A stretch of DNA of 32,212 nt from the NCBI GenBank assembly GCA_019637555.1, contig JAHBVK010000064.1, positions 1 through 32,212 of the forward strand. The letters run 5' to 3'. Of the stretch, positions 17,268 to 25,887 are shown in pieces (position 1 is the first letter of the stretch; the number at the start of each line of letters is the position of its first letter). Below the pieces are notes generated by a model, which saw nothing but the letters and a program-made list of their open reading frames with translations, did not search any database and was not told the origin of the DNA. The translations under genes and the position numbers were made by a program. This DNA is from Anaerolineae bacterium (GTDB taxonomy: Bacteria; Chloroflexota; Anaerolineae; Aggregatilineales; UBA2796).

Positions 17268-18371
17268 ATGCGTATCCTCATGATCTCCAAGGCTTGCGTC
17301 GTTGGTATTTACCAGCGTAAGCTCGAATTAATGGCTCAACACGCCGATGTCCAGCTCACACTCGTCGTCCCACCCTCGTGGCGCGATCCGAGTGGCGAAC
17401 TGCGACTCGAACGCGCTTACGTGCAGGGCTACGAAATGCGCGTCGAACCTATCCGCTTCAATGGCAACTATCACCTACACTACTTTCCCACACTGCCTAA
17501 GCTGCTGCGCGAAATTCAACCCGACATCGTGCACATCGATGAGGAGCCGTATAACTTTGCCTCGTGGCACGCGCTCTGGCACACACGGCGGATTATGCCG
17601 ATGGCAAAGACACTGTTCTTCAGTTGGCAGAATATTACCCGTCGGTATCCCTTGCCTTTTTCGGCGGGCGAATCTTGGGTGCTTAAGCACATCGACGGTG
17701 CGATCATGGGCACGGAAAGTGCGGCGCAAGTCTGGCAGGAGAAGGGTTATCGCGGTCCCTGCGCGGTGATCCCGCAGTTCGGCGTCGATCCCGAAGTCTT
17801 TCATCCTATCGACCGTCCGCCCAACCCCGAACCGGTGATCGGCTTCGTTGGACGCTTGAGGCGCGAAAAGGGTGTCGATCTACTGATGCTGGCGCTGGCT
17901 AAACTGCAAAAACGCTGGCGGCTGCACATCATCGGGCAGGGACCGGAGCGCGACTCGCTGGAACGGTTGGCGCGCGATCTGGATATTCGCGAGCGCGTCT
18001 GGTTTGCCGGACATGTACCCTCCACACAAATGGCTGAGTTGTACCCGCAGCTTGACGCACTGGTGATCCCCTCGCGCACACTGCCCAACTGGAAGGAGCA
18101 ATTCGGACGCGTGATCGTAGAAGCGATGGCTTGCGGCGTCCCCGTAATTGGCTCGGACAGCGCGGCGATCCCCGACGTGATCGGTGACAGCGGTTTGATC
18201 TTCCCCGAAGATGATGTCGATCTGCTGGCGACGGCGCTCGATGCGGTGCTCACCCGTCCCGAAGTCCACGCGACGCTGGCAGAGCGCGGCAGGCAGCGCG
18301 TCTTGTCATCATTTACTCATGCGCGGGTCGCAGCTTTGACCATTGACGTTTATCGCTCACTTCTGGAATAA
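17268..18371 (+). CDS. GT4-family glycosyltransferase (GT-B fold)
   Basis: The 367-residue protein has the two-domain layout of GT-B enzymes. The N-terminal domain holds MRILMISKA and IQPDIVHIDEEPYNF, as in acceptor-binding halves. The C-terminal domain has GFVGRLRREKGVDLLMLAL, WRLHIIGQGPERDSL and the EX7E motif (Glu277 and Glu285 in EQFGRVIVEAMACGVPVIG) that binds the nucleotide sugar. It should transfer a sugar from an activated donor to a lipid, polysaccharide or small molecule; donor and acceptor are unknown. A consensus -10 lies seven bases before the ATG with no ribosome site, so the mRNA is probably leaderless. No other cell-wall genes flank it. Confidence 0.92.
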   Translation: MRILMISKACVVGIYQRKLELMAQHADVQLTLVVPPSWRDPSGELRLERAYVQGYEMRVEPIRFNGNYHLHYFPTLPKLLREIQPDIVHIDEEPYNFASWHALWHTRRIMPMAKTLFFSWQNITRRYPLPFSAGESWVLKHIDGAIMGTESAAQVWQEKGYRGPCAVIPQFGVDPEVFHPIDRPPNPEPVIGFVGRLRREKGVDLLMLALAKLQKRWRLHIIGQGPERDSLERLARDLDIRERVWFAGHVPSTQMAELYPQLDALVIPSRTLPNWKEQFGRVIVEAMACGVPVIGSDSAAIPDVIGDSGLIFPEDDVDLLATALDAVLTRPEVHATLAERGRQRVLSSFTHARVAALTIDVYRSLLE

Positions 18372-18437
18372 TACATAGCTAGACATAAAGACGGCTCATA
18401 ATGGCTCACGCTTCTCGTGAACAGTGTGTTAGCTGTC

Positions 18438-18466
18438 TGGTCAGAGGTGAAAGATGGTGATAGAAT
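18438..18466 (+). promoter_or_regulatory. Putative promoter of the GNAT/AAA gene pair
   Basis: TGGTCA (18438-18443), a 17-base spacer and TAGAAT (18461-18466) fit sigma-70 moderately. The leader would be about 100 bases. The rest of the 205-base gap shows no clear terminator for the glycosyltransferase gene. Confidence 0.4.
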
Positions 18467-18576
18467 AACCTGAGCAATTGAAGGTCACTGCATCCAACGG
18501 CGCGCGGCGGTGTTTGTAGTAATAGAAGTAATCGTGTTACCGCCGATAAAGTTGACGTAGGATTTGCGGAGGTCTG

Positions 18577-19719
18577 ATGTCTTTATTCGGTTCTGGTGTT
18601 ACCGAAGTACGCCCATTCTTGCCCATCGACGTGCCTCTGCTGCATCGGCTGCAACCGTCCGGCGTCACATTAGATTCAGTGGCGCGGTTGACCCGTAACC
18701 TGAACGCTATCGAAAGCGCGATGTTGCACGCGGTACCACTGGCTGATCTGGGAATGCCGACGTTCGTGTTGAAACACGGCGACACCGCTTATGTGGCGCA
18801 GTATCGTCATAAGCATGGCGACCCGCGTGCGCACATTGTCTTCGTCGCCCCCGAACTGGAATCGGAACAGGACTTCGATGCGTGGCTGCACCTAATCAGT
18901 GCAATGGTGGGCAGCGCGGCAAGACGCGGCGCGGTCACTCTCAATGCTGAAGTGGATGAAGGCTCGCTGGCGGCTAATCTGCTCTATCGGGCAGGTTTCG
19001 CCACTTATGCACGGCAAGAAATCTGGCGTAGATCGCCAGCCCCGATCACCACGGAACACGTCTCACTGTGGCGTCCTTCGCAAGAAAGCGACAGTCTGAG
19101 CATCACGGCATTGTATGCCAGCGTGGTGCCGCGGTTGGTGATGCAGGCGGAAGCGCCGCCAGAACCGCGTCAACCGGGCTTAGTCTACGAGCGCAACGGC
19201 AAGATCGCGGGCTATCTCTCGGTACAGGAAGGCAAAAACGGCATCTATGTCCAGCCCTATTTGCATCCTGATCTTTGCGCCGATCAGGCGCAGATGTTGA
19301 TCGAGACGGCGATTTCTATGTTCCCGCGTGCGGATCGGCTGCCTGTTTATGTCTCGGTGCGGCGCTACCAATCATGGCTGCACAGCGCACTGGACGCCTT
19401 GCGGTTTGAAGTTTGGACAAATGAAGCGGTGATGGTCAAGCACACGACGGCGCGGATCGAACGGGCGGTATTCAAACCCGCTTATGCACTCGATGGCGCG
19501 GTGGCAGCGTACCCCGGCGCACCTACGGCAGGTACTGGTATCGGCTCGGGGCGCGGTACGCCCAATAAGACTGTCACCGTCAGTCAGAAGGTGAAGCGTA
19601 TTGGAAGCTATAACTACAACCGGGAAAGTGAAAGTATCACCATTGATGGAACATCGTATCACGGACGATCTGGAGAAACTGAAAGCTGCCCTCCCAGCCT
19701 ATCTGGTAGACTCGCTTGA
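18577..19719 (+). CDS. Tandem GNAT-like N-acetyltransferase protein
   Basis: The 380-residue protein starts at an ATG with GGAGG four bases upstream. Two halves look like related acetyltransferase folds: LLYRAGFATYARQEIWRR near 145-162 ends the first, and LVYERNGKIAGYLSVQEG followed by VYVSVRRYQSWLHSALDALRFE forms the second, with the typical end-of-fold beta bulge. The first half has no obvious acetyl-CoA loop, so only one may be active. Acceptor is unknown. The last 24 codons overlap the next gene in another frame; the C-terminal 50 residues are low complexity (GAPTAGTGIGSGRG) and may be a by-product of that overlap. Co-expression with the ATPase is likely. Confidence 0.7.
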   Translation: MSLFGSGVTEVRPFLPIDVPLLHRLQPSGVTLDSVARLTRNLNAIESAMLHAVPLADLGMPTFVLKHGDTAYVAQYRHKHGDPRAHIVFVAPELESEQDFDAWLHLISAMVGSAARRGAVTLNAEVDEGSLAANLLYRAGFATYARQEIWRRSPAPITTEHVSLWRPSQESDSLSITALYASVVPRLVMQAEAPPEPRQPGLVYERNGKIAGYLSVQEGKNGIYVQPYLHPDLCADQAQMLIETAISMFPRADRLPVYVSVRRYQSWLHSALDALRFEVWTNEAVMVKHTTARIERAVFKPAYALDGAVAAYPGAPTAGTGIGSGRGTPNKTVTVSQKVKRIGSYNYNRESESITIDGTSYHGRSGETESCPPSLSGRLA

Positions 19720-21145
19720 GCAGATCGGGCGTTCGGACAATCTGGTAGAAGTTATCCTCGACCTCGGACGTGTGCCCACTGCCCGTTACAACGACGGTGG
19801 CGAGGTCGTCCTCGATCAGGGCGAAATCACTCACGACGACTTGCAGTATGTAGTTAACAAAATCGACTCCTTCGACGCGGATAACCGCGCCGGAATTGAG
19901 CGCACGCTGCATCGTATCTCCGCGATCCGCAATCGGCGCGGCGACATCGTGGGCTTGACCTGCCGCATCGGGCGCGCAGTCTATGGCACGATAGACATCA
20001 TTCAGGACATCATCGAAGCGGGTCGCAACGTCTTGATCCTCGGCGCTCCGGGCGTCGGCAAAACTACGCTGCTGCGCGAAGCGGCACGTGTGCTGGCGGA
20101 AAAGAAGCGCGTGGTCATCGTTGATACCAGCAATGAGATCGGCGGTGATGGTGACGTGCCGCATCCTGCTGTCGGGCGTTCGCGCCGGATGCAGGTAGCA
20201 CAGCCGATGCTGCAGCACGAAGTCATGATCGAGGCGGTGGAGAACCACAACCCCGAAGTGATCGTGATCGATGAGATCGGGCGTGAGCTAGAAGCGGCTG
20301 CCGCACGCACCATTGCGGAACGTGGCGTGCAGTTGATCGGCACCGCGCACGGTCAGACGCTGGATAACTTAATGCTCAACCCCACGCTATCTGACTTGGT
20401 CGGCGGCATCGAATCAGTGACGCTCTCCGACGAAGAAGCGCGGCGGCGTGGCACACAGAAAGTGGTGCTGGAGCGCCGTTCGCCACCAACCTTCGATGTG
20501 CTGGTGGAACTGCAAGACCGGCATCGGCTGGTGCTGCACGAGGACATTGCCGAAGCAGTAGATGCCCGCTTGCGTGGTCGCCCGCTGCCCGTCGAGGTGC
20601 GCTACCGCACGGCGGATGGTCAGGTGGTGGTAGAAAAGATGAACCCCACAACCGACCTCACCGAGCGTAATACAGGTCGCCGCACGCAGGGGTTATCTGC
20701 CCAGTCCAGCAATGGTGGTAATGGCAACGGAAACGGCAATGGCAACGGCTACCGCCGTGACGAAGGGCAGGGGCGCGAGAAGGATCAGCGGGCAGGGCGC
20801 GGAGTCCAGCGTGACTACGGGCGTGAGTATGCGGGCAGCAGCGGCGCCGCCTTAACCCGTCGGCAGAATCAACCGCTGCACGTCTATGCTTACGGCGTCT
20901 CGCGGGATCGCCTGATGTTAGCGGCACGGCGTCTGCGCGTACCTGTGATCGTGGAGGATAACTTCCCTGACGCACAGGTGATCCTGACGCTCAAGAACTA
21001 CTATCGCCGCCGTCCCAAGCTGATCGTGGATGCGGAGCGCAAGGGCATGACTATCGAAGTATTGCGCGCCAATACCGCCACACAAATGGAAGATTTCCTC
21101 GCCCGCGTCTTCAACGTGGGTCAGGACGAAACTGGCGATGAATAG
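19646..21145 (+). CDS. SpoIIIAA/Ycf45-like AAA ATPase with C-terminal nucleic-acid-binding-type domain
   Basis: I start at the ATG at 19646 (499 residues), because the family begins near ITDDLEKLKAALP; a TTG at 19601 is also open. No clear ribosome site is visible, and translation may depend on the overlapping upstream gene. The ATPase core has Walker A GAPGVGKT (133-140) and Walker B VIVIDEIG (about 205-212), and VGRSRRMQV and GTAHGQT as in SpoIIIAA/Ycf45 ATPases related to secretion ATPases. A Gly/Asn repeat (GGNGNGNGNGNG, DNA 20714-20750) joins it to a C-terminal domain with LHVYAYGVSRDRLMLAARRL. Databases usually call such proteins R3H-containing, but I see no Arg-x3-His motif. Cellular role is unknown in bacteria that do not sporulate. 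Confidence 0.88.
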   Translation: MEHRITDDLEKLKAALPAYLVDSLEQIGRSDNLVEVILDLGRVPTARYNDGGEVVLDQGEITHDDLQYVVNKIDSFDADNRAGIERTLHRISAIRNRRGDIVGLTCRIGRAVYGTIDIIQDIIEAGRNVLILGAPGVGKTTLLREAARVLAEKKRVVIVDTSNEIGGDGDVPHPAVGRSRRMQVAQPMLQHEVMIEAVENHNPEVIVIDEIGRELEAAAARTIAERGVQLIGTAHGQTLDNLMLNPTLSDLVGGIESVTLSDEEARRRGTQKVVLERRSPPTFDVLVELQDRHRLVLHEDIAEAVDARLRGRPLPVEVRYRTADGQVVVEKMNPTTDLTERNTGRRTQGLSAQSSNGGNGNGNGNGNGYRRDEGQGREKDQRAGRGVQRDYGREYAGSSGAALTRRQNQPLHVYAYGVSRDRLMLAARRLRVPVIVEDNFPDAQVILTLKNYYRRRPKLIVDAERKGMTIEVLRANTATQMEDFLARVFNVGQDETGDE

Positions 21146-21201
21146 ACCAGCAAACGCGCTGGCTCTTGGCATCTAGAGTTCTCAACCACAACTCTGATCA
21201 A

Positions 21202-21240
21202 CCCCTGCAAGCTTTTCGAGCATTGCAGGGGTTGTTGTTT
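21202..21240 (+). terminator. Rho-independent terminator after the AAA ATPase gene
   Basis: CCCCTGCAA (21202-21210) pairs with TTGCAGGGG (21223-21231), with a smaller GCT/AGC stem in the loop. TTGTTGTTT follows. It sits 57 bases after the stop. Confidence 0.85.
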
Positions 21241-21442
21241 ACTTCGCAGTGCCTCTCTCGCCTCGCATAAGTGTTATGAAGTTATGAAATTTGTTGCCGA
21301 CTCTATCGTTTACAATGCGCCAATCTAAGCCAATCATCCTACATTTCAACGCCGTCGGCTGAGATACAGATAGACGCAAATCAATCGGGATCGCTGGCAA
21401 ACAGTACTGCCATCTCCTGCTGGCTGCTTGCAGTGAGTCCGC

Positions 21443-21504
21443 TACAATGAAATGAGTCCTCGTTAACGAGTAATGAGCACAGCAAGAGTCGCCCTTACTC
21501 GTTA
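21443..21504 (+). promoter_or_regulatory. -10 element and nested inverted repeats upstream of the binding-protein operon
   Basis: TACAAT (21443-21448) is followed by the perfect palindrome CTCGTTAACGAG (21459-21470). TAACGAGTAA (21464-21473) is also inverted as TTACTCGTTA (21495-21504), so two alternative pairings share the same bases. The repeat covers the predicted transcription start and leader, and could be an operator or a leader switch. Confidence 0.4.
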
Positions 21505-21559
21505 TTTGCTTTGTAAGACGGTTTTGTACTGTAGTAGCTGGATTAGGTTGGCGGCAACA

Positions 21560-22549
21560 ATGAACAATCGCAGTGGGAAACTTGGCATCACACTGTTCAT
21601 GATCACTCTCATTGCGGCATGTACGCCCGGCGCAGCTACCACCGAACCAATCGCTATCACCATCCAGCTTGGGACAACGCATCAAGCCGTCTACGCGGGT
21701 TTCTACGCAGCGGATCAAAATGGCTACTACACAGACGAAGGGCTGAAGGTCAACTTCCTCAGTGGCGGCACCGATATTGATATTGGTGCCCGCGTGCTCG
21801 ATGGCACGGCGCAATTTGCGGTGATTGGTGCCAGCACCTTGATCGTTGACCGTGCCAACGCCAGACCGCTACGCGCTGTCGCCACCATCCTCCGTCGCGA
21901 TCCGGTTGCGTTTTTTAGTCTCGCTGAATCAGGCATCATACGGCTGCAAGATTTTGTGGGCAAACGAATACAGGTCAATGCCCGTCTGCGTCCCCGTCTA
22001 CTGGCGATGCTGGCGCACGCTGGCATCGACGAAAATGAGATCACGCTGGTTAGCACAGGCACCTACACCGACCTCTACAGCGGCGCGATTGATGTCGCCA
22101 GCGGCTTAGTCACCAGTAGTGCGCTGGCAGCCAAACGTGCAGGGCACACCCTCAATATTGTTTATCCCGATGACTACGGTGTTCACTTTTACTCCACCGT
22201 CATCTTTTCTACGGACGACTTTATCGCTAACAATCCCGATCTCGTGCTTCGCGTGCTGCGTGCTTCCTTTCAGGGCTGGGAGTTCGCTGTCGAAAATCCG
22301 CAGGCGGCGGGGGCGATGGTGACCAAATACAATCCGGCTGCTGACGCTGATTTTGAAGCCGCTAGCGTGGCTGCCATGCTGCCCTACATCAACACGGGCG
22401 AAGACCACATTGGCTGGATGAAGCCGGAAATCTGGGCGGGGATGCTGCTTACCATGCAGCAGCAACAAGAAGTCACTACCGCGCTCGATCCAACGAAGCT
22501 TTACACCATGGACTTTATCCAGCAAATCTATGGAGAAAACAATCCGTGA
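21560..22549 (+). CDS. NMT1/THI5-like substrate-binding lipoprotein
   Basis: From the ATG at 21560 the protein has 329 residues and begins with a lipoprotein signal ending in LIAAC (Cys21). The fold signature is that of NMT1/THI5-like periplasmic binding proteins: LGTTHQAVYAGFYAADQNGYY, then FLSGGTDIDIGARVLDGTAQFAVIGAS, then RLQDFVGKRIQV and a WEFAVENPQAA segment. In transporters such proteins bring pyrimidine precursors, sulfonates, nitrate or similar small molecules to an ABC permease. No permease or ATPase gene is near; instead the stop overlaps the GTG of the next gene, a Cache sensor kinase, as GTGA. It therefore probably serves as the ligand-binding partner of the kinase. That role is inference. 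Confidence 0.88.
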   Translation: MNNRSGKLGITLFMITLIAACTPGAATTEPIAITIQLGTTHQAVYAGFYAADQNGYYTDEGLKVNFLSGGTDIDIGARVLDGTAQFAVIGASTLIVDRANARPLRAVATILRRDPVAFFSLAESGIIRLQDFVGKRIQVNARLRPRLLAMLAHAGIDENEITLVSTGTYTDLYSGAIDVASGLVTSSALAAKRAGHTLNIVYPDDYGVHFYSTVIFSTDDFIANNPDLVLRVLRASFQGWEFAVENPQAAGAMVTKYNPAADADFEAASVAAMLPYINTGEDHIGWMKPEIWAGMLLTMQQQQEVTTALDPTKLYTMDFIQQIYGENNP

Positions 22550-25398
22550 GGCGATTTCTCCACCTGAACCTGACGACTAAAGTTACGCTCACCTTCGTCC
22601 TCTTTGCGCTGGCACTGCTGACCATTGTTGGTGTCCTCGCTTACGACATCGGGCGTACTAACTTGGAGCAAGCCACCTACTCCGATTTGCTGTCGTCGGC
22701 AGTAGAGAAAGAAGCCGCCTTAGAAACATGGCTGGCGAGTGGTCAGACGCAGATCGCCAACCTGATTGCCTCGCCAGTGATAGCTGACTATATTGCAGAC
22801 TTACACAGTGCTCCCGATGCTGCGGCTGCTCAGTCGATCCGCAATAAACTGATCGGTGAATTGGTCCCGCGCAGTCAACCGGATGACATCTTTGCGGCGT
22901 TCATCCTCCTCGATCCTGATTCCGGGATGGTCATTGCCGCGACGGATGTGTCTGAGGAGGGAACGTTCAAGGAAGATCGTCCTTACTTCATCAACGGCAA
23001 GAATGCGCCCTATCTGCAAAACATCTATTTTTCGCTGCGCTGCCAGTGCGTAGCCATGACCGCTGCCGCACCTGTTCGGACGCAGGAGGGTCAACTGCTG
23101 GCAGTCTTGGCGGGGCGCTTCAATCTGCCCAACATGGGCGAGATCATCCGGCGCAGTTCTGATCTGCGACGTACCTTCGATGCCTATCTGGTGAACACAT
23201 CCAGTCTATTTGTGACTCAGCCGCGCCAGCTTTCCGACCCGGCGATCCTGCAACGCGGCATCCGCACAGAAGGCGTGCGCCGTTGTCTGGCGGGCAGCAG
23301 CGGTTCGCTGCTCGACGCTGACTATCGCGGCGTCGCGGTGATGTCCGTCTACCGTTGGCTGTCAACCCGCAACCTCTGCCTCGTTGTCGAGATCGATCAG
23401 CGAGAAGCATTAGAGCCTGTCCAGAATTTCGCCGCAACGCTGGCGTTGATCGCCGGACTCGCCTTGGCTGGAGCATCTTTAGTCGCGGTGGGACTGGCAA
23501 GCACCATCACGCGCCCGATCCTCGCGCTCAAAGATGGTGTTTCTCGCTTCGGTAGTGGCGAACTGCAAGTGCGCTTCCCCGAAACCTCCACCGACGAACT
23601 GGGCGCACTGTCGCATGAATTCAACATGATGGCGAATTCCATCACCGAAAAAGAAACGCAGTTGCAGAACTACGCCAAAACGCTCGAAGATCGCGTCAAA
23701 GAGCGCACACATCAACTTACCTTCCTCTCTGATGCCAGTCGGATGCTCTCCGAATCGTTCGATTACGCTGATCGGCTGAAGCAGGTAGCAAGTCTGGCGG
23801 TCCCGCAGATCGCTGATTGGTGCAGCGTGGACATTCTGAATAAGGACGGCAGGCTAGAACGTATCGCCGTCGTGCACAGCGATCCACGTAAGATCGAGCT
23901 GGCGTTTGAACTGGAACGCAAATACCCCAGCGATCCCGATAGTAAAGTGGGACTCTACAATGTCGTGCGCACGCGCAAACCGGAGTTCTATTCGCAGTTA
24001 CCACTAGATCTGCTGCTTGCCAGTGCCAAAGATGAAAAGCACGCCGCCCTGCTGCGGGAACTACAAATGAGATCGCTGATCATCGTGCCGCTGGTGGCGC
24101 ACGGGCACGCGCTGGGCACGATCTCACTGGTCATGGCAGAATCGGGTCGCCAATACGACGAGAGCACCTTGGCGCTGGCGGAAGACTTGGCAAGCCGAGC
24201 CGGACTGCTGATTGATAACGCCAAGCTGTATCAGGAAACAAAAGAACTCAATACCGATCTGGAACGGCGGGTACAGGAACGAACCGAGCAACTGCGCCTG
24301 TCCGAAGAAAAATTCTACAAGGCATTCAAAGATAGTCCTGCCGCCATCTCCATCGCCTCACTGCCTGATGGTCACTGGATCGATGTCAACGAAGCTGTCG
24401 AGAAAATGACCGGATTTAGCCGCGAGGAACTGCTTGGGCGTACCTCTACGGATGTCGGCTTGGTGGATGATCAAACGCGCTTGATCATCTTGGAAGCGAT
24501 CCGTGATCAGGGCGCTGTCCGCAACGTGGAAATTCAGATGCACACCAAGTCCCACGAGGTGATCGATGTACTGCTCTCTGTCGAACAGGTGGAACTGAAC
24601 GGTAAACCGAGCCTGTTGGCGATCCAGTACGACATCACCGAGCGCAAACGCGTGGAACGGGAGATCCGCCGCCTCAACGACGATCTGGAGCAGCGCGGGA
24701 TCGCACTGGAAGCGGCGAACAAAGAATTGGAAGCGTTCAGCTACTCCGTGTCCCATGACCTGCGGGCGCCGCTCCGTTCGGTGGATGGTTTCAGTCAGGC
24801 GCTGCTAGAAGATTACTACGATCTGATGGACGAAACCGGACGCGATTTCCTGAATCGCATCCGCAAAGAGAGTCAGCGCATGGGGCAGTTGATCGATGAC
24901 CTGATCGCGCTCTCTCGCTTTACGCGTACGGAAATGAACCTCTCGCACTTTAATCTTAGCGAAGTAGTGCGCGAAATTCTGACGGAACTTGCCGCGCAAG
25001 AACCGGAACGCGAAGTCAAACTAGAGATTCAGGATCAGGTGATGGTCTGCGCGGACAAGCGGCTGCTGCAAGTGGCGCTGCAAAATTTGCTCGGCAATGC
25101 ATGGAAGTTCACCAGCAAAAAGCCAGATGCTTGCATCAGTTTTGGCGTTATTTATAAGGATGATGCGAAGGAATACTTTGTGCGTGATAATGGAGCGGGT
25201 TTTGATATGGCTTACGCGCACAAATTGTTCGGCGCATTTCAGCGTCTGCACGCCATGACTGAATTTACGGGTACAGGCATCGGGTTGGCTATCGTCGCTC
25301 GAGTCATCCATCGACATGGTGGGTCAGTACGGGCAGAAGGCGTGATCAACGCTGGAGCAGCCTTCTACTTCACGCTGGATGATCGCGCTTGTGAATGA
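22546..25398 (+). CDS. Membrane sensor histidine kinase (Cache-HAMP-GAF-PAS-HisKA-HATPase)
   Basis: The 950-residue protein starts with GTG overlapping the preceding stop. A membrane helix (about 11-33) and a second (about 296-318) flank an extracellular domain of about 260 residues with the Cache-type pattern FAAFILLDPDSGMVIAATD and DRPYFINGK. HAMP follows (about 318-372), then a coiled coil, a GAF domain (about 400-560), a PAS domain (about 585-700, ending DITERKRVEREI), then HisKA with SVSHDLRAPL and phospho-accepting His737, and an ATPase domain with N-box LLGNAWKFT, G1 DNGAGFD and G2 GTGIGLAIV. The C-terminal half resembles phytochrome-type kinases. All catalytic motifs are present, so it should be active and pass phosphate to the receiver encoded 24 bases downstream. 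Confidence 0.94.
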   Translation: MRRFLHLNLTTKVTLTFVLFALALLTIVGVLAYDIGRTNLEQATYSDLLSSAVEKEAALETWLASGQTQIANLIASPVIADYIADLHSAPDAAAAQSIRNKLIGELVPRSQPDDIFAAFILLDPDSGMVIAATDVSEEGTFKEDRPYFINGKNAPYLQNIYFSLRCQCVAMTAAAPVRTQEGQLLAVLAGRFNLPNMGEIIRRSSDLRRTFDAYLVNTSSLFVTQPRQLSDPAILQRGIRTEGVRRCLAGSSGSLLDADYRGVAVMSVYRWLSTRNLCLVVEIDQREALEPVQNFAATLALIAGLALAGASLVAVGLASTITRPILALKDGVSRFGSGELQVRFPETSTDELGALSHEFNMMANSITEKETQLQNYAKTLEDRVKERTHQLTFLSDASRMLSESFDYADRLKQVASLAVPQIADWCSVDILNKDGRLERIAVVHSDPRKIELAFELERKYPSDPDSKVGLYNVVRTRKPEFYSQLPLDLLLASAKDEKHAALLRELQMRSLIIVPLVAHGHALGTISLVMAESGRQYDESTLALAEDLASRAGLLIDNAKLYQETKELNTDLERRVQERTEQLRLSEEKFYKAFKDSPAAISIASLPDGHWIDVNEAVEKMTGFSREELLGRTSTDVGLVDDQTRLIILEAIRDQGAVRNVEIQMHTKSHEVIDVLLSVEQVELNGKPSLLAIQYDITERKRVEREIRRLNDDLEQRGIALEAANKELEAFSYSVSHDLRAPLRSVDGFSQALLEDYYDLMDETGRDFLNRIRKESQRMGQLIDDLIALSRFTRTEMNLSHFNLSEVVREILTELAAQEPEREVKLEIQDQVMVCADKRLLQVALQNLLGNAWKFTSKKPDACISFGVIYKDDAKEYFVRDNGAGFDMAYAHKLFGAFQRLHAMTEFTGTGIGLAIVARVIHRHGGSVRAEGVINAGAAFYFTLDDRACE

Positions 25399-25422
25399 CC
25401 ATGCAGGACAAGGAAGAAATCT

Positions 25423-25845
25423 ATGTCTCAAATACTGCTTGTTGAAGACAATCCCAATGATCGCTTGCTAACGGAGCGTGCTTTCAGAAAAAGTAATTTG
25501 CGCAACGAACTGGTTTCTGTCGAGGATGGCGAAGAGGCACTAATTTATCTCTTTGGCAACGCGACTACGGAACCAAAACCGCTGCCTGTACTAGTGCTGC
25601 TCGACTTGAAATTGCCCAAAGTTGATGGCTTGGAAGTGCTGGAACGCATTCGCGGCGATGAGCGCACGCAGATGCTGCCCGTAGTCATCCTTACTTCGTC
25701 CAAAGAACAGGACGATCTGGTTCGCAGTTACAAACTGGGCGTCAACAGCTACGTCCGCAAGCCCGTCGATTTCAACGAGTTCGTCGGTGCAGTGCAGCAG
25801 TTAGGCTTATACTGGTTAATCCTCAACGAAAGTCCGCTGAAATAA
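25423..25845 (+). CDS. Single-domain response regulator (CheY/Rcp1-like)
   Basis: The protein is one receiver domain of 140 residues without an output domain. The acidic pair is in LLVEDNPND, the phospho-accepting Asp61 in LLDLKLP, Thr91 in ILTSS and Lys113 in VRKPVD. The longer loop before Asp61 and the GLYW end match Rcp1-type regulators paired with phytochrome-like kinases. The ATG has AGGAAG six bases upstream and lies 24 bases after the kinase gene, so it is the probable phosphate receiver from His737. Output must pass by protein contact or through a further phosphorelay partner elsewhere. Confidence 0.95.
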   Translation: MSQILLVEDNPNDRLLTERAFRKSNLRNELVSVEDGEEALIYLFGNATTEPKPLPVLVLLDLKLPKVDGLEVLERIRGDERTQMLPVVILTSSKEQDDLVRSYKLGVNSYVRKPVDFNEFVGAVQQLGLYWLILNESPLK

Positions 25846-25852
25846 TCCAGAC

Positions 25853-25887
25853 AAAATGTAGTGAGCGGGGCGTGCCTCGCTCACTAC
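25853..25887 (-). terminator. Bidirectional hairpin between convergent genes; contains the decarboxylase stop
   Basis: GTAGTGAGCG (25858-25867) pairs with CGCTCACTAC (25878-25887). On the minus strand TTTT (25856-25853) follows after one base, so it should end the decarboxylase transcript. The TAG stop (25886-25884) lies inside the stem. On the plus strand it lies just after the receiver gene but lacks a T-run. Confidence 0.65.

Larger units (their letters stand above)
21146..21559. other. 415-base gap: terminator, then promoter and inverted repeat
   Basis: The left part holds the terminator at 21202-21240. From 21241 to about 21440 I see only AT-richer sequence with an 8-base tandem repeat (GTTATGAA twice, about 21273-21288) and no convincing gene. 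The right part holds a TACAAT and nested inverted repeats before the binding-protein gene. Confidence 0.6.

Noticed and set aside
21239..21814. Minus-strand frame of 191 codons before and over the binding-protein gene
   Set aside because: It covers a promoter region and the lipoprotein signal, and has no domain or good start.
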